From positions 62,001 through 126,000 of the forward strand of contig NZ_QJRL01000010.1 in the NCBI RefSeq assembly GCF_003205205.1: DNA of 64,000 bases, written 5' to 3'. Below are positions 32,704 through 44,654 of this stretch, one piece after another. The position numbers and the translations under genes were made by a program. This DNA comes from Pseudomonas sp. LB-090624. Lineage in GTDB: Bacteria; Pseudomonadota; Gammaproteobacteria; Pseudomonadales; Pseudomonadaceae. The notes beneath the pieces are model-generated. The model saw only the letters and a list, made by a program, of their open reading frames with translations. It made no database searches and had not been told where the DNA came from. Within the stretch, counting starts at the first letter, position 1, and every line of letters begins with the position of its first letter.

Positions 32704-34106
32704 CCACCGAGACACTGATAGACAGCCAAGCCCAGGTCATCCTGGTGGACGATGACCCGCACCTTCGCCAGGCGCTGAGCCAGACCCTGGACCTGGCGGG
32801 GCTCAAGGTGGTCGCCCTGGCCGATGCCCAAGGCTTGGCTGACCGTATCGAGGCCGACTGGCCCGGTGTGGTGGTCACCGACATCCGCATGCCCGGCATC
32901 GATGGCCTGCAGTTGCTGGAACAATTGCACGGCCGTGACAGCGAGCTGCCGGTACTGTTGATCACCGGCCATGGCGACGTGCCGCTAGCGGTGCAGGCAA
33001 TGCGTGCCGGGGCTTATGACTTTCTGGAAAAACCCTTCGCTACGGACGCGCTGCTCGACAGCGTGCGCCGGGCCCTGGCCCTGCGTCGGCTGGTACTGGA
33101 CAACCGCAGCCTGCGCCTGGCACTGAGCGACCGCCAGCAACTGGCCACCCGCCTGGTCGGTCATTCGCCATCCATGCTGCGCCTGCGCGAGCAGATCGGC
33201 GCCCTGGCCGGCACCCGCGCCGATGTGCTGATCCTTGGTGAGACCGGCGCGGGCAAAGAGGTAGTGGCCCGCGCCCTGCACGACCTGTCCAGCCGCCGCG
33301 ACGGGCCGTTCGTGGCGATCAACGCCGGAGCACTGGCCGAGTCGGTGGTCGAAAGCGAGCTGTTCGGCCATGAACCCGGTGCGTTTACTGGCGCGCAAAA
33401 ACGCCGTATCGGCAAGTTCGAATTCGCCAATGGCGGCACGCTGTTCCTCGACGAAATCGAGAGCATGAGCCTGGATGTACAGGTAAAACTGCTGCGCATG
33501 TTGCAGGAACGGGTGGTCGAGCGACTCGGCGGCAACCAGCTGATCCCACTGGATATCCGCATCATCGCCGCGACCAAGGAAGACCTGCGCCAGTCCGCCG
33601 ACCAAGGGCGCTTTCGCGCCGACCTGTATTACCGCCTGAACGTGGCACCGCTGCGTATCCCACCGCTGCGTGAACGCGGCGATGACATTCTGGTGTTGTT
33701 CCAGCACTTTGCCGACGCCGCCAGCCAGCGCCATGGCCTGGCGCCGCACACCCTGCAACCGGCACAACGTGCCCTGCTGCTACGCCACGGCTGGCCAGGC
33801 AATGTGCGCGAGTTGCAGAACGCCGCCGAGCGTTTCGCCCTTGGCCTGGAACTGGCCCTGGACGGCCAGGCACCGCCAGCGGCCGCACCGGCACAGCCAA
33901 TGCCGAGCGGCAACCTCAGTGAGCAGGTAGAGCAATTCGAGCGCTCGCTGATCGCGGCCGAACTGGCCCAGCCACACAGCTCCATGCGCAGCCTGGCCGA
34001 GGCGCTGGGCATACCCCGCAAGACCCTGCACGACAAGCTGCGCAAGCATGGCCTGAGCTTTGACGGCGGTAGCGGCGGGCATGACGACCAAGAGGACCAC
34101 CGTTGA
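32700..34106 (+). CDS. dctD: C4-dicarboxylate sigma-54 response regulator DctD
   Basis: 468-aa NtrC-family activator: receiver with phospho-acceptor D61 (VVVTDIRMPGIDG), AAA+ domain with Walker A GETGAGKE, sigma-54 contact loop GAFTGA, Walker B GGTLFLDEIE, and a C-terminal Fis-type HTH (AEALGIPRKTLHDKLRKHGL). It activates sigma-54 promoters of dicarboxylate transport genes; no dctA is in this window. Translationally coupled to dctB. Confidence 0.93.
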   Translation: MTTETLIDSQAQVILVDDDPHLRQALSQTLDLAGLKVVALADAQGLADRIEADWPGVVVTDIRMPGIDGLQLLEQLHGRDSELPVLLITGHGDVPLAVQAMRAGAYDFLEKPFATDALLDSVRRALALRRLVLDNRSLRLALSDRQQLATRLVGHSPSMLRLREQIGALAGTRADVLILGETGAGKEVVARALHDLSSRRDGPFVAINAGALAESVVESELFGHEPGAFTGAQKRRIGKFEFANGGTLFLDEIESMSLDVQVKLLRMLQERVVERLGGNQLIPLDIRIIAATKEDLRQSADQGRFRADLYYRLNVAPLRIPPLRERGDDILVLFQHFADAASQRHGLAPHTLQPAQRALLLRHGWPGNVRELQNAAERFALGLELALDGQAPPAAAPAQPMPSGNLSEQVEQFERSLIAAELAQPHSSMRSLAEALGIPRKTLHDKLRKHGLSFDGGSGGHDDQEDHR

Positions 34107-34561
34107 TGAGCACCGATAGCCAGTACCTGCAGTCCGTACTGCACAGCGACATCCCCCTGACCCGCGAAATGGGCATGGAAGTGATAGGTTGGCAGCAGCA
34201 CACTCTGCAATTGCAGTTGCCACTGGCGCCCAACGTCAACCACAAGAGCACCATGTTCGGCGGCAGCCTGTACTGCGCGGCAGTGCTGGCAGGTTGGGGC
34301 TGGCTGCACCTGCGGCTGCGCGAACTGGGGATAGACGACGGGCATATCGTCATTCAGGAAGGGCAGATCAGTTATCCGTTGCCGGTAACCGGCGCAGCGC
34401 TGGCGCGCTGTGCGGCGCCGGACGAGAAGGTCTGGGAGCGGTTCCTGAACCTGTACCAGCGGCGTGGCCGGGCGCGGCTGACGCTGCAGACCACGGTGAG
34501 CAATGCCGATAGTGACGAACCCGCGGTGAAATTCAGCGGCCAGTACGTGCTGCACCGCTGA
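34106..34561 (+). CDS. YiiD_C-type thioesterase-fold protein
   Basis: 151-aa hotdog-fold protein resembling the C-terminal thioesterase-like domain of YiiD (N-terminal YLQSVLHSDIPLTREMGMEV, then NVNHKSTMFGGSLYCAAVLA with the helix that follows HKSTMFGGS). It probably hydrolyses an acyl-CoA or acyl-ACP; substrate unknown. The ATG shares one base with the dctD stop, so it is the third gene of that operon, though no functional link is evident. Confidence 0.82.
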   Translation: MSTDSQYLQSVLHSDIPLTREMGMEVIGWQQHTLQLQLPLAPNVNHKSTMFGGSLYCAAVLAGWGWLHLRLRELGIDDGHIVIQEGQISYPLPVTGAALARCAAPDEKVWERFLNLYQRRGRARLTLQTTVSNADSDEPAVKFSGQYVLHR

Positions 34562-34580
34562 AGCCTGGAGGCTGTCAGAG

Positions 34581-34627
34581 TCCCACAGGTATGGGAAGGG
34601 TGGGGGGAATAGGGTGTACCTGTGGGA
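34581..34627. terminator. Hairpin between convergent genes
   Basis: TCCCACAGGTA (34581-34591) pairs perfectly with TACCTGTGGGA (34617-34627) around a 25-base loop; REP-related sequence, possible bidirectional terminator. Confidence 0.5.
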
Positions 34628-34632
34628 GCCAG

Positions 34633-35451
34633 TTAGATCAGGTTCAGGAAGGCCTGGCGCCATGCCGCATTGGCGGGCAATGCCAGGAAATACGGATTGA
34701 GCAGCGACTCACGCGGCGGATACCGGAACGGCAAGCCATCCAGCCCGATCACCTCGCCACCGGCGCCCTCCACCACACCCTGCGCCGCTGCAGTGTCCCA
34801 CTGCGAAGTCGGCGCCAGGCGCGGATAACAATCGGCACTGCCCTCAGCCAACAGGCAGAACTTCAACGAGCTGCCAATATTGGCCAGTTCCAGCTGACCC
34901 ACCGCAGCCCCCAGGCCGGCCAACAGCGCTTCCTGTTCCGGGCTGGAGTGTCGACGGCTGGCAACCACGGTGAACCGCTCGCCTGGCGCGGGTGCGTTGC
35001 GGACCTGGATCGGTTGGGCTGCGTCATCGGCATCTGCACGCCAGGCCCCCAAACCGCGCCCACCGAAATAGCAGCGCCCATTGGTGGGCATCGACACTAC
35101 GCCGAACACCACCTCGCCGTTCTCGATCAGGGCGATGTTGACCGTGAACTCCTCGCTGCCAGCAATGAACTCCTTGGTGCCATCGAGCGGGTCGACCAGC
35201 CACCAGCGGCTCCAGCCCTCACGCTCGGCCAACGGAATGTTGCAGTCCTCTTCGGACAGCACAGGAACCTGCGGCGCCAAGGCCAACAGGCCATCGGCAA
35301 TCACCCGGTGCGCCGCCAGGTCGGCAGCGGTCACCGGCGAGTCATCGGCCTTGTTGGTCACCGCCACATCGGCGCGCCAGAACGGCAGGATCGCCTCGCC
35401 TGCGGCCAGCGCCAGCTTGACCGCCTCATGCATCAGTTGCAGGTCGTTCAT
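34633..35451 (-). CDS. cysQ: 3'(2'),5'-bisphosphate nucleotidase CysQ
   Basis: 272-aa Mg-dependent phosphatase that removes the 3' phosphate of PAP formed in sulfate assimilation and from acyl-carrier transfer. Inositol-phosphatase fold motifs: LSEEDCN (about 72-78), WLVDPLDGTKEF (84-95) and the C-terminal WDTAAAQGVVEGAGG (about 205-219). It overlaps nudE by 4 bases (ATGA) and is the second gene of that pair. Confidence 0.94.
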   Translation of the reverse strand: MNDLQLMHEAVKLALAAGEAILPFWRADVAVTNKADDSPVTAADLAAHRVIADGLLALAPQVPVLSEEDCNIPLAEREGWSRWWLVDPLDGTKEFIAGSEEFTVNIALIENGEVVFGVVSMPTNGRCYFGGRGLGAWRADADDAAQPIQVRNAPAPGERFTVVASRRHSSPEQEALLAGLGAAVGQLELANIGSSLKFCLLAEGSADCYPRLAPTSQWDTAAAQGVVEGAGGEVIGLDGLPFRYPPRESLLNPYFLALPANAAWRQAFLNLI

Positions 35452-36014
35452 AGCTCCAGCAGCCCCCGCTGGGTCAGCAGGTCACGCGCCAGGTACAACG
35501 CTGCCAGCGCGCGGCCCTCGGTGAACTGCGGGTGCATGGCCAGCGCCGACAGCTCGCGCAGGTTGACCTTGTCGACCCGCATCGGCTCCGGCTCATCGCC
35601 TTCCAGATGCGCTTCGTACAGGTCGCTGGCCAGTACCACCTGGATCTTCTGGCTCATGTAGCCCGGTGACAGTGACAGCTCGGTCAGATGTTCCAGCTGG
35701 CGCGCGCCAAAACCGGCTTCTTCCTTGAGCTCCCGGTCGGCTGCCGCCAGCACATCTTCGCCCGGCTCGATCAGGCCCTTGGGCAACGACAGCTCGTACT
35801 CGTCGGTGCCACCACAGTATTCCTCGACCAGCACAGCGTGCTCGGCGTCGAGCATGGCCACGATCATCACCGCGCCGTACCCGTTACCCCGGCCTACCAG
35901 GCGCTCGTAGGTACGCTCGTTGCCATTGCTGAAGCGCAATTGCACGGCTTCGACGCGAAACAGGCGGCTGCTGGCGACGATTTCGCGGCTGAGGACGGTG
36001 GGTTTCTGGCGCAT
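35448..36014 (-). CDS. nudE: ADP-compounds hydrolase NudE (Nudix)
   Basis: 188-aa Nudix hydrolase that cleaves ADP-ribose, NADH and Ap3A-type compounds. Nudix box GLIEPGEDVLAAADRELKEE followed by AGFGA. The start at 36014 (MRQKPTVLSREIVASSR) is supported by GGAG 7 bases upstream. It is coupled to cysQ and divergent from yrfG, the arrangement conserved in gamma-proteobacteria. Confidence 0.94.
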   Translation of the reverse strand: MRQKPTVLSREIVASSRLFRVEAVQLRFSNGNERTYERLVGRGNGYGAVMIVAMLDAEHAVLVEEYCGGTDEYELSLPKGLIEPGEDVLAAADRELKEEAGFGARQLEHLTELSLSPGYMSQKIQVVLASDLYEAHLEGDEPEPMRVDKVNLRELSALAMHPQFTEGRALAALYLARDLLTQRGLLEL

Positions 36015-36078
36015 GGGGCGGCTCCTTGGCGTGAACGGGTTACTATACCGTGGCTTGCCGACTGATCGAGAGTTTCCC

Positions 36079-36741
36079 ATGCCTGTTCTTCCCTGGTCTG
36101 CCATCGATACCGTTCTGCTGGATATGGACGGCACCCTGCTCGACCTGCATTACGACAACCGCTTCTGGCTGCACCACCTGCCCCAGCGCTATGCCGAGCT
36201 GCACGGGGTAAGCCGGGCCATGGCTGAAATGGAGTTGCAACCGCTGTTCGAGCGCAATGCCGGCACACTGAACTGGTATTGCCTGGACTTCTGGAGCCGT
36301 GAGCTAAAGCTGCCGATCCGCGAGATGAAGCGGGAAATTGCCGACCTTATCGCCCTGCGCCCAGATGCCGATACCTTCTTGGCAGCGATTCGCAAGGCCG
36401 GCAAACGGGTTGTGATGATCACCAATGCACACCGGGATTCGCTGTCGCTGAAGCTGGAGCGGGTGGAACTGGCGCCGTATTTCGAGCGGCTGATCAGCTC
36501 GCATGACTACGGTTACCCAAAAGAGAGCCCGCAGTTCTGGGATGCCTTGCAGGCGGATATTGGTTTCGAGCCGGGGCGTAGCCTGTTCATCGATGACACC
36601 CTGGCGATATTGCGCAGTGCGCGGCGGTTTGGTGTTGGGCACCTGCTGGCGGTGCGGCAGCCGGATAGCAAGGCAGGGCCGCGGGATACCGAAGAGTTTC
36701 CAGCGGTCGAGGATTACCGGGAATTAGTGATAGGCCTGTGA
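36079..36741 (+). CDS. yrfG: HAD-family GMP/IMP nucleotidase YrfG-like
   Basis: 220-aa haloacid-dehalogenase phosphatase. Motif I LLDMDGTLLD with the catalytic Asp pair, motif II ITNAHRD, motif III K in YPKESPQFW and the metal-binding FIDDT are all present in order. The start at 36079 (MPVLPWSAIDTVLLDMDG) is the family start. Divergent from nudE, as in other species with YrfG. Confidence 0.92.
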   Translation: MPVLPWSAIDTVLLDMDGTLLDLHYDNRFWLHHLPQRYAELHGVSRAMAEMELQPLFERNAGTLNWYCLDFWSRELKLPIREMKREIADLIALRPDADTFLAAIRKAGKRVVMITNAHRDSLSLKLERVELAPYFERLISSHDYGYPKESPQFWDALQADIGFEPGRSLFIDDTLAILRSARRFGVGHLLAVRQPDSKAGPRDTEEFPAVEDYRELVIGL

Positions 36742-36774
36742 GGCCCCCTTCGCGGGCATGCCCGCGAAGGGGCC
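36742..36774. repeat. REP palindrome
   Basis: ggccccttcgcgggc-type arms (ggcccccttcgcgggc atg-less centre gcccgcgaaggggcc) form a near-perfect hairpin between convergent yrfG and lysM. Confidence 0.85.
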
Positions 36775-36791
36775 GGTACAGACTTCAGAGA

Positions 36792-37232
36792 TCAATCAGG
36801 AATACGCAGCACCTGCCCCGGATAGATCTTGTCCGGGTGCGAGAGCATCGGCTTGTTGGCCTCGAAGATCTTGTTGTACTGGTTGGCGTTGCCATAAACC
36901 ACGATCGAAATGGCCGACAACGTGTCACCCTTTTTCACTGTAACGAACCTGGCCGCCTTCACTACTGGCCCCGTCACGGTGATCTGGTCATCCACGCTGG
37001 CCACACCATTGATGTTGCCGGCGGCGAGAATGATCTTTTCCTTCTCCTCCTGGCTGGCCACCTCACCCTTGAGGATGATCTTGTCGCCCTCTACAGTGGC
37101 GGTGATGTTCGGATTGCCCAGGCCGACACTTTCCACGTGTTTTTTCAGCTGCTCCTCGGCATTGGCATTGCCTGGGGTCAGCAGGTCGATCAACTTCTCG
37201 CCCGCTTCCTTCACGAAACTGAACAAGCTCAT
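36792..37232 (-). CDS. lysM: BON-LysM domain protein (Kbp/YgaU-like)
   Basis: 146 aa, cytoplasmic or periplasmic with no clear signal peptide. A BON domain at about 25-88 (ITATVEGDKIILKGEVASQE) precedes a LysM domain at about 95-145 (FVTVKKGDTLSAISIVVYGN, KIYPGQVLRIPD). Relatives such as E. coli Kbp bind potassium and act in envelope or osmotic stress. Single gene. Confidence 0.9.
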   Translation of the reverse strand: MSLFSFVKEAGEKLIDLLTPGNANAEEQLKKHVESVGLGNPNITATVEGDKIILKGEVASQEEKEKIILAAGNINGVASVDDQITVTGPVVKAARFVTVKKGDTLSAISIVVYGNANQYNKIFEANKPMLSHPDKIYPGQVLRIPD

Positions 37233-37410
37233 AGCGCTCTCCTTGTTGACGAAACCTCGGACTCAGCAGTCTAGGCCAGCTTTCCTCCCGCCGCCCCCTG
37301 CGACCAATCGACGCGCTCTATCAAGGCATAGACCCTAGCAATTAGACGCCGCCGGCCCGCACGCCTAGGCTTGTGCTATCACCAAGCCGCCGAATGAACA
37401 GCCTGCCCCG

Positions 37411-38241
37411 ATGAACAGCAAACCACCGGTCTGCGCGGCCTCATCGCCCTTGGCCATGCCCGCCGCCAGCAACACCTACGATTACGTCCAGCTCAACGAC
37501 AGCAAACGTGACAGCACGCCGCTGGCCGAAGAGGTGGCGCTGGCCATTGTCTACAACGGCCTCAACCAGGCGGTAATGCTGGTCAGCCCCACCGACCTGG
37601 AAGACTTCGCCGTCGGGTTTAGCGTTGGCAGCGGCATTGTCGAAGGCACCGCGGAAATCTACGACCTCAAGCTCTCCGGCAGCGGCTCGGCGATGTACGC
37701 CGACCTGGAAATATCCAGCCGGGCGTTCTGGAACCTGAAAAACCAGCGTCGCCAGCTGGCCGGCACCAGTGGGTGTGGCCTGTGTGGAGTCGAAGCACTG
37801 GAACAGGCATTGCCAGAGCTGACCGTGCTGCCGGGTGCCCCCCTGCCCCCGGCGCAGTGGCTGGTCGGGCTGCGCGAGCGCATCGATGCTTTCCAGCCGC
37901 TGGGCCAGCACTGCGGCGCGGTGCATGCGGCACTGTTCATGGACCGTCATGGCGAGCTGTTGCTCGGGCGTGAAGACATTGGCCGGCACAACGCCCTCGA
38001 CAAGCTGATCGGCGCCCTGCTGCGCCAAGGTATCGACAGCCAGGGCGGCCTTGCCATCGTCACCAGCCGCTGCAGCCTGGAGCTGATCCAGAAGGTACTG
38101 CGTGCCGGTATCCAGACACTGGTCAGCCTTTCAGCCCCCACCGGGCTAGCCCTGCAATGGGCGCGCAAGCACAACCTCAACCTTATCCATTTGCCCAAGC
38201 ACAGCGCACCGCGGGTCTACAGCCCAGCGGCGGAGTCGTAA
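37411..38241 (+). CDS. fdhD: Formate dehydrogenase accessory sulfurtransferase FdhD
   Basis: 276-aa protein that transfers sulfur from IscS to the bis-MGD molybdenum cofactor of formate dehydrogenases. Family features: EEVALAIVYNGLNQAVMLVS, DFAVGFSVGSGIV, the Cys motif TSGCGLCGVEAL (active cysteines), REDIGRHNALDKLIG and a C-terminal SAPTGLALQWA. The next gene, a molybdopterin oxidoreductase, starts 5 bases after its stop, supporting this role. Confidence 0.94.
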   Translation: MNSKPPVCAASSPLAMPAASNTYDYVQLNDSKRDSTPLAEEVALAIVYNGLNQAVMLVSPTDLEDFAVGFSVGSGIVEGTAEIYDLKLSGSGSAMYADLEISSRAFWNLKNQRRQLAGTSGCGLCGVEALEQALPELTVLPGAPLPPAQWLVGLRERIDAFQPLGQHCGAVHAALFMDRHGELLLGREDIGRHNALDKLIGALLRQGIDSQGGLAIVTSRCSLELIQKVLRAGIQTLVSLSAPTGLALQWARKHNLNLIHLPKHSAPRVYSPAAES

Positions 38242-38246
38242 CAGCC

Positions 38247-40592
<2,346 letters not shown>

Positions 40593-40599
40593 ACATGAA

Positions 40600-40634
40600 A
40601 AAGCCCTGTTCCATAGCGGTTCAGGGCTTTGTCA
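40600..40634 (+). terminator. Terminator of fdhD operon
   Basis: AAAGCCCTG (40600-40608) / CAGGGCTTT (40622-40630) with a 13-base loop, followed by gtcat; moderately T-poor tail. Confidence 0.7.
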
Positions 40635-40787
40635 TAAAGGTCTCAGACAGCCGAAAATAGATAAAGTTTCACAGCAAATACAGTAACTTAGAGAATTGTG
40701 TACAACTCGTGTTACTCGTCGGATTTCCGTTGCCAGCCACGCCGCTTAGCCTCAAATTCGCCTCGTCATCCCTATGAGGCTCTCTTG

Positions 40788-41267
40788 ATGAAGAAGTACT
40801 CCTCGATTTTGTTGTTGTCTTTCAGCTTGCTCAGCGGCGTTGCCATGGCAGGCGGCACCACCGAGGCCGGCATCGGCGGCGCATTGGGTGGGGTACTGGG
40901 CTCCGTGGTGGGCAACTCCATCGGTGGTAGCACTGGCGGCGCCATTGGTGCCGGCCTGGGCGGTGCCGCAGGCGGTGCCCTGGGTGCCGATAAGCGCCAG
41001 CGCGGTGAAGCCGCTATCGGTGGCGCACTGGGTGCTGCGGGCGGTAACGTCGTCGGTCGCTCGGTGGGCGGCACTACCGGTAGCTACATTGGCGCGGCAG
41101 CCGGCGGTGGTGCCGGTGGCGCACTGGGTAACTACATGGGCAACAAGGCCGACGAAGACGACCGCGATGACGACCGTCGCTACCGTCGCGGCTACGACGA
41201 CCGTCGTCACTACGACCGTGGCCATCACTACGGCCACCGCAAGCACAAGCGCCACTGGCGCGACTAA
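40788..41267 (+). CDS. Glycine-zipper envelope protein
   Basis: 159 aa. Signal peptide MKKYSSILLLSFSLLSGVAM-A, then repeated Gly-zipper segments (GGALGGVLGSVVGNSIGG, GGALGAAGGNVVGRSVGG, residues 30-115) of the type that inserts in or spans membranes, and a charged Asp/Arg/His/Tyr-rich tail (RRGYDDRRHYDRGHHYGHRK) that may bind metal or polyanions. The start at 40788 has GAGG 9 bases upstream. Similar proteins are outer-membrane or periplasmic with unknown function. Confidence 0.85.
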   Translation: MKKYSSILLLSFSLLSGVAMAGGTTEAGIGGALGGVLGSVVGNSIGGSTGGAIGAGLGGAAGGALGADKRQRGEAAIGGALGAAGGNVVGRSVGGTTGSYIGAAAGGGAGGALGNYMGNKADEDDRDDDRRYRRGYDDRRHYDRGHHYGHRKHKRHWRD

Positions 41268-41291
41268 TGCCGAGGGCCTCGCCCCGGTAGC

Positions 41292-41324
41292 AAAAGCCCC
41301 GCCCCTGCCGGCGGGGCTTTTTTA
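41292..41324. terminator. Bidirectional terminator
   Basis: AAAAGCCCCGCC (41292-41303) / GGCGGGGCTTTT (41310-41321), perfect 12-bp stem. It serves the glycine-zipper gene and overlaps the stop codon of the convergent thioesterase gene. Confidence 0.85.
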
Positions 41325-41762
41325 TGCCTGCTGGGCGAGTACGAGGCCAGAAAGGATCACTTGCAGCGACTCAGGCAACACCACAGGACGGCCACTGGCA
41401 CGGTCGATGAACACCTGCACCACCGTGCCTGCCGCACACGCCTCCGGCTCGCCAGGACGGAACAGCGCCAGGCGATACTCTACTGTGCTGCCCGCCAGGC
41501 GTGTCACGCCCAACCCCACCTCCAGCAAGTCCGGAAAGCCCGGTAATGCGTAGAAATCCGCCGCCGAACTGACCACGAATGCTGCCAGTTCACCGTCACG
41601 CAGGTCCACCTCGGCCTGTTCGACAAGGAAGGCGTGGATAGCAGTTTCAAAAAAGCCGTGCACGGTGGCACCGGCGATATGGCCGTTGACGTCGTTGTCC
41701 GAAGGGCGGGTGAGGATGGGGTGGAAGTGGGAGAAGGCAGTGCGCTGAGGGGATTCGGTCAT
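41322..41762 (-). CDS. Acyl-CoA thioesterase (4HBT hotdog)
   Basis: 146-aa hotdog thioesterase of the YbgC/FadM-like group: RPSDNDVNGHIAGATVHGFF carries the active-site Asp-x-Asn/His segment, followed by the long central helix. Expected to hydrolyse short or medium acyl-CoA; substrate unknown. It stands between the glycine-zipper gene and pckA. Confidence 0.85.
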   Translation of the reverse strand: MTESPQRTAFSHFHPILTRPSDNDVNGHIAGATVHGFFETAIHAFLVEQAEVDLRDGELAAFVVSSAADFYALPGFPDLLEVGLGVTRLAGSTVEYRLALFRPGEPEACAAGTVVQVFIDRASGRPVVLPESLQVILSGLVLAQQA

Positions 41763-41863
41763 CTGTCTGGCTCTTGTCTTCGCAATGGATGCTGACAGTG
41801 AAACAGAAATTGCAGATTTCCGCTGCCTGCAATCCCTTGTGGGAACGCACCGATTTGCAGGAA

Positions 41864-41888
41864 CAAAAAAGCCGCCCCTGAGGGCGGC
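41864..41888 (-). terminator. Terminator of pckA
   Basis: On the minus strand, GCCGCCC-tcag-GGGCGGC followed by six Ts, about 25 bases after the pckA stop. Confidence 0.85.
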
Positions 41889-41912
41889 GGTCTTGTTGCA
41901 GCCAGGTTCAGC

Positions 41913-43454
41913 TTACAGCTGTGGACCAGCGGCCTTGATGGCGTCGGAAACTTCGAACTTCTTGAAGTTTTCGATGAACAGCTTGGCCAGACCTTTGGCG
42001 GCCTCGTCGTAGGCAGCTTTGTCAGCCCAGTTGGTGCGCGGGTTGAGCAGGTCGGTCTCAACGCCCGGAACGGCCTTCGGCACATCCAGGTTGATGATGT
42101 CCAAGTGCTCGGTTTCGGCACCGACCAGCGCGCCGCTCTGGATTGCAGCGATCACCGCGCGGGTGGTCGGGATGCTGAAGCGCTTGCCAACACCGTAGCC
42201 GCCGCCGGTCCAGCCAGTGTTTACCAGGTAGACCTTGGAGTTGAAGCCGTTGATACGCTTGATCAGCAGCTCGGCGTACTCGCCAGCCGGGCGCGGGAAG
42301 AACGGTGCGCCGAAGCAGGTGGAGAAGGTCGACTTGATGCCGCCGCCCGAGCCCATTTCGGTGGAACCGACCAGCGCGGTGTAACCGGACAGGAAGTGGT
42401 AAGCCGCCTGCTCATTGTTCAGGATCGACACCGGAGGCAGAACACCGGTCAGGTCGCAGGTCAGGAAGATTACGGCATTAGGCTCGCCGCCCAGGTTCGC
42501 TTCGGAACGCTTGGCAACGTGCTCCAGCGGGTAGGCCGCACGGCTGTTCTGGGTCAGGCTGACGTCGGTGTAGTCGGCGTGCTTGTTGGCGTCGAGCACG
42601 ACGTTTTCCAGCACCGCACCGTGCTTGATGGCTTTCCAGATGACCGGCTCGTTCTTCTCGGACAGGTCGATGCACTTGGCGTAGCAGCCACCTTCCATGT
42701 TGAAGACAACGCCTTCGCCCCAACCGTGCTCGTCGTCACCGATGAGGTAACGGCTTTCGTCAGCCGACAGGGTGGTCTTGCCGGTGCCGGACAGGCCGAA
42801 GAACAGGGTTACATCGCCTTCTTCGCCGATGTTGGCTGCGCAGTGCATTGGCAGTACGTCGGCGGCCGGCAGCAGGAAGTTCTGCACCGAGAACATGGCT
42901 TTCTTCATTTCGCCGGCGTAGCGCATGCCAGCGATCAGCACCTTCTTCTGGGCGAAGTTGATGATCACGCAACCGTCGGAATTGGTGCCGTCACGCTCAG
43001 GTTCGCAGACGAAGTTGGCAACGTTGAGGATCTGCCACTGGTCGCGACCAGCCGGGTTGAATTGCTCCGGGTTGATGAACAGGCAACGGCCGAACAGGTT
43101 CTGCCAGGCAGTCTGAGTGGTCATCTTGACGGGCAGGTAGTGCTCGGCTGCAGCCCCTACGTGAACGTAGGAGACGAAGTGATCCTGGGCGTTGTTGAAC
43201 GCCTCGACGCGAGCCCACAGGGCATCGAACTTGTCGGCCGGGAACTTGCGGTTGATCGGGCCCCAGGAGATGGCGTCCTGGGTGGAAGGTTCTTCGACGA
43301 TGAAACGGTCAGCCGGCGAACGGCCAGTACGGTGACCAGTCTCCACGACCAGTGCGCCAGTATCGGCTAATACGCCTTCACCGCGTTGCAGCGCTTCTTT
43401 TACCAGCTCATCGACGCTCAGGTCGGTGTACACGGTGTTGTTGGCTTGCGTCAT
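41913..43454 (-). CDS. pckA: Phosphoenolpyruvate carboxykinase (ATP)
   Basis: 513-aa cytoplasmic gluconeogenic enzyme that converts oxaloacetate and ATP to PEP, CO2 and ADP. Kinase-1a motif [11 protein letters not shown], the [18 protein letters not shown] segment, kinase-2 [20 protein letters not shown] and TGRSPADRF substrate-binding motif are present. The start at 43454 ([13 protein letters not shown]) is chosen over a frame extending to 43490 because it gives the family N terminus. Divergently arranged against nothing; followed in reverse by hslO upstream. Confidence 0.96.
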   Translation of the reverse strand: MTQANNTVYTDLSVDELVKEALQRGEGVLADTGALVVETGHRTGRSPADRFIVEEPSTQDAISWGPINRKFPADKFDALWARVEAFNNAQDHFVSYVHVGAAAEHYLPVKMTTQTAWQNLFGRCLFINPEQFNPAGRDQWQILNVANFVCEPERDGTNSDGCVIINFAQKKVLIAGMRYAGEMKKAMFSVQNFLLPAADVLPMHCAANIGEEGDVTLFFGLSGTGKTTLSADESRYLIGDDEHGWGEGVVFNMEGGCYAKCIDLSEKNEPVIWKAIKHGAVLENVVLDANKHADYTDVSLTQNSRAAYPLEHVAKRSEANLGGEPNAVIFLTCDLTGVLPPVSILNNEQAAYHFLSGYTALVGSTEMGSGGGIKSTFSTCFGAPFFPRPAGEYAELLIKRINGFNSKVYLVNTGWTGGGYGVGKRFSIPTTRAVIAAIQSGALVGAETEHLDIINLDVPKAVPGVETDLLNPRTNWADKAAYDEAAKGLAKLFIENFKKFEVSDAIKAAGPQL

Positions 43455-43633
43455 GAGATACCCCATCCGGCCCGAGGCCGAGTGCTCCAAACGTTTTGTA
43501 GTTGTCTTGAAAAAACTACTACAGCGAAAAAAGTGGCCGGATTATGCCAGAAACGCCCAAAAAAAGTAGGCCCCTCCTGTCAGAACTGCTCTTTTGCGCA
43601 ATTCGACAGGAGATTGTCCTGTGGTTAAACGTT

Positions 43634-44533
43634 TCAGTGACGAGTTTCTGAGGCTACGTCAGTGCCGCCACCCGCAAACAGTTGTGCCACGTCGCTGGCA
43701 TCGAAGAAGTAGCGCTCGTTGCAGAACTGGCAATCGATTTCTACCGTCCCGCCACATTCTTCCACCAACGCCTTGGCGTCGTGCTCGCCCAGACTGACCA
43801 GCGCATTGCCAGAGCGTTCCCGAGAACAGCTGCAATTGAAGCGCAGCGGCTGGATATCGAACAGGCGTACTGCATCTTCGTGGTACAGGCGGTGAAGTAG
43901 CGTTTCGTTGTTTTCAGCCCACTCTTCAGGCTTGAGGGTCTTCGCCAGAGCGACCACGTGCTGCCAGCTGTCCTCACGCTCTTCATCATCCGGCTGGCGA
44001 TCGCGCGGCAGTTGCTGAAGCAGCAGGCCACGCGCCTTGCCACCTTCGGCATTGAGCCAGAAGCGCGTGTTCAGCTGCTGGGACTGGACGAAGTAGTTGG
44101 TGAAACACTCCGAGAGGTTGGCGCCATCGAGGTCGACGGTACCCTGGTAACGCTGGCCCTTGACCGGGTCGATGGTCAGAGTCAGGTGGCCGTCGGGCAT
44201 CAGCTGCGAGAGTGTGGCATCCGCAGGGATCTGGTCCGCTTCGTAGCGGGCCATGCCGCGGATCTCACGGTCGCCGGAACACTCCACCATCAGCAACGGA
44301 ATCGGCCCAGCCGAGCGGGCCTGCAAAATCAGCAAGCCATCGAACTTCATCGCGCCAACCAGCAAGGCGGTGGCAGCCATCAGCTCGCCAAGCAGCGCCT
44401 TGACCGGCTGGGGGTACTCATGACGCGCCAACACCGCGGCGTAGCTGTCATCGAGAGACACCCACTCGCCGCGCACATCGCGCTCGTCGAAGATGAAACG
44501 TTGGGTGAAATCGGTATCAGGCAAGTCGCTCAT
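43634..44533 (-). CDS. hslO: Redox-regulated chaperone Hsp33
   Basis: 299-aa cytoplasmic holdase activated by oxidative stress. The zinc/redox switch is complete in the C-terminal part: NCSCSRER (CxC) and DCQFCNE (CxxC). The N-terminal substrate-binding domain includes [20 protein letters not shown]. It lies upstream of pckA on the same strand with a 179-base gap, an order conserved in pseudomonads. Confidence 0.95.
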   Translation of the reverse strand: MSDLPDTDFTQRFIFDERDVRGEWVSLDDSYAAVLARHEYPQPVKALLGELMAATALLVGAMKFDGLLILQARSAGPIPLLMVECSGDREIRGMARYEADQIPADATLSQLMPDGHLTLTIDPVKGQRYQGTVDLDGANLSECFTNYFVQSQQLNTRFWLNAEGGKARGLLLQQLPRDRQPDDEEREDSWQHVVALAKTLKPEEWAENNETLLHRLYHEDAVRLFDIQPLRFNCSCSRERSGNALVSLGEHDAKALVEECGGTVEIDCQFCNERYFFDASDVAQLFAGGGTDVASETRH

Positions 44534-44654
44534 AGGTTTTGGCTATCTGAAAATGATGACAAAATGATTACAAGGGTTATCGCACTACACGCGACAACCC
44601 AATGACAAAGCGCTCACGAGGCGCTCCGGTTCCTGTTTGCAATAGAGGTATTTT

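Noticed and set aside
40788..41267. Tandem GGC-rich DNA in the glycine-zipper gene as a possible nucleotide repeat or CRISPR-like array
   Set aside because: Repeat units are irregular and follow the codon frame of a membrane glycine-zipper protein; there are no spacers.
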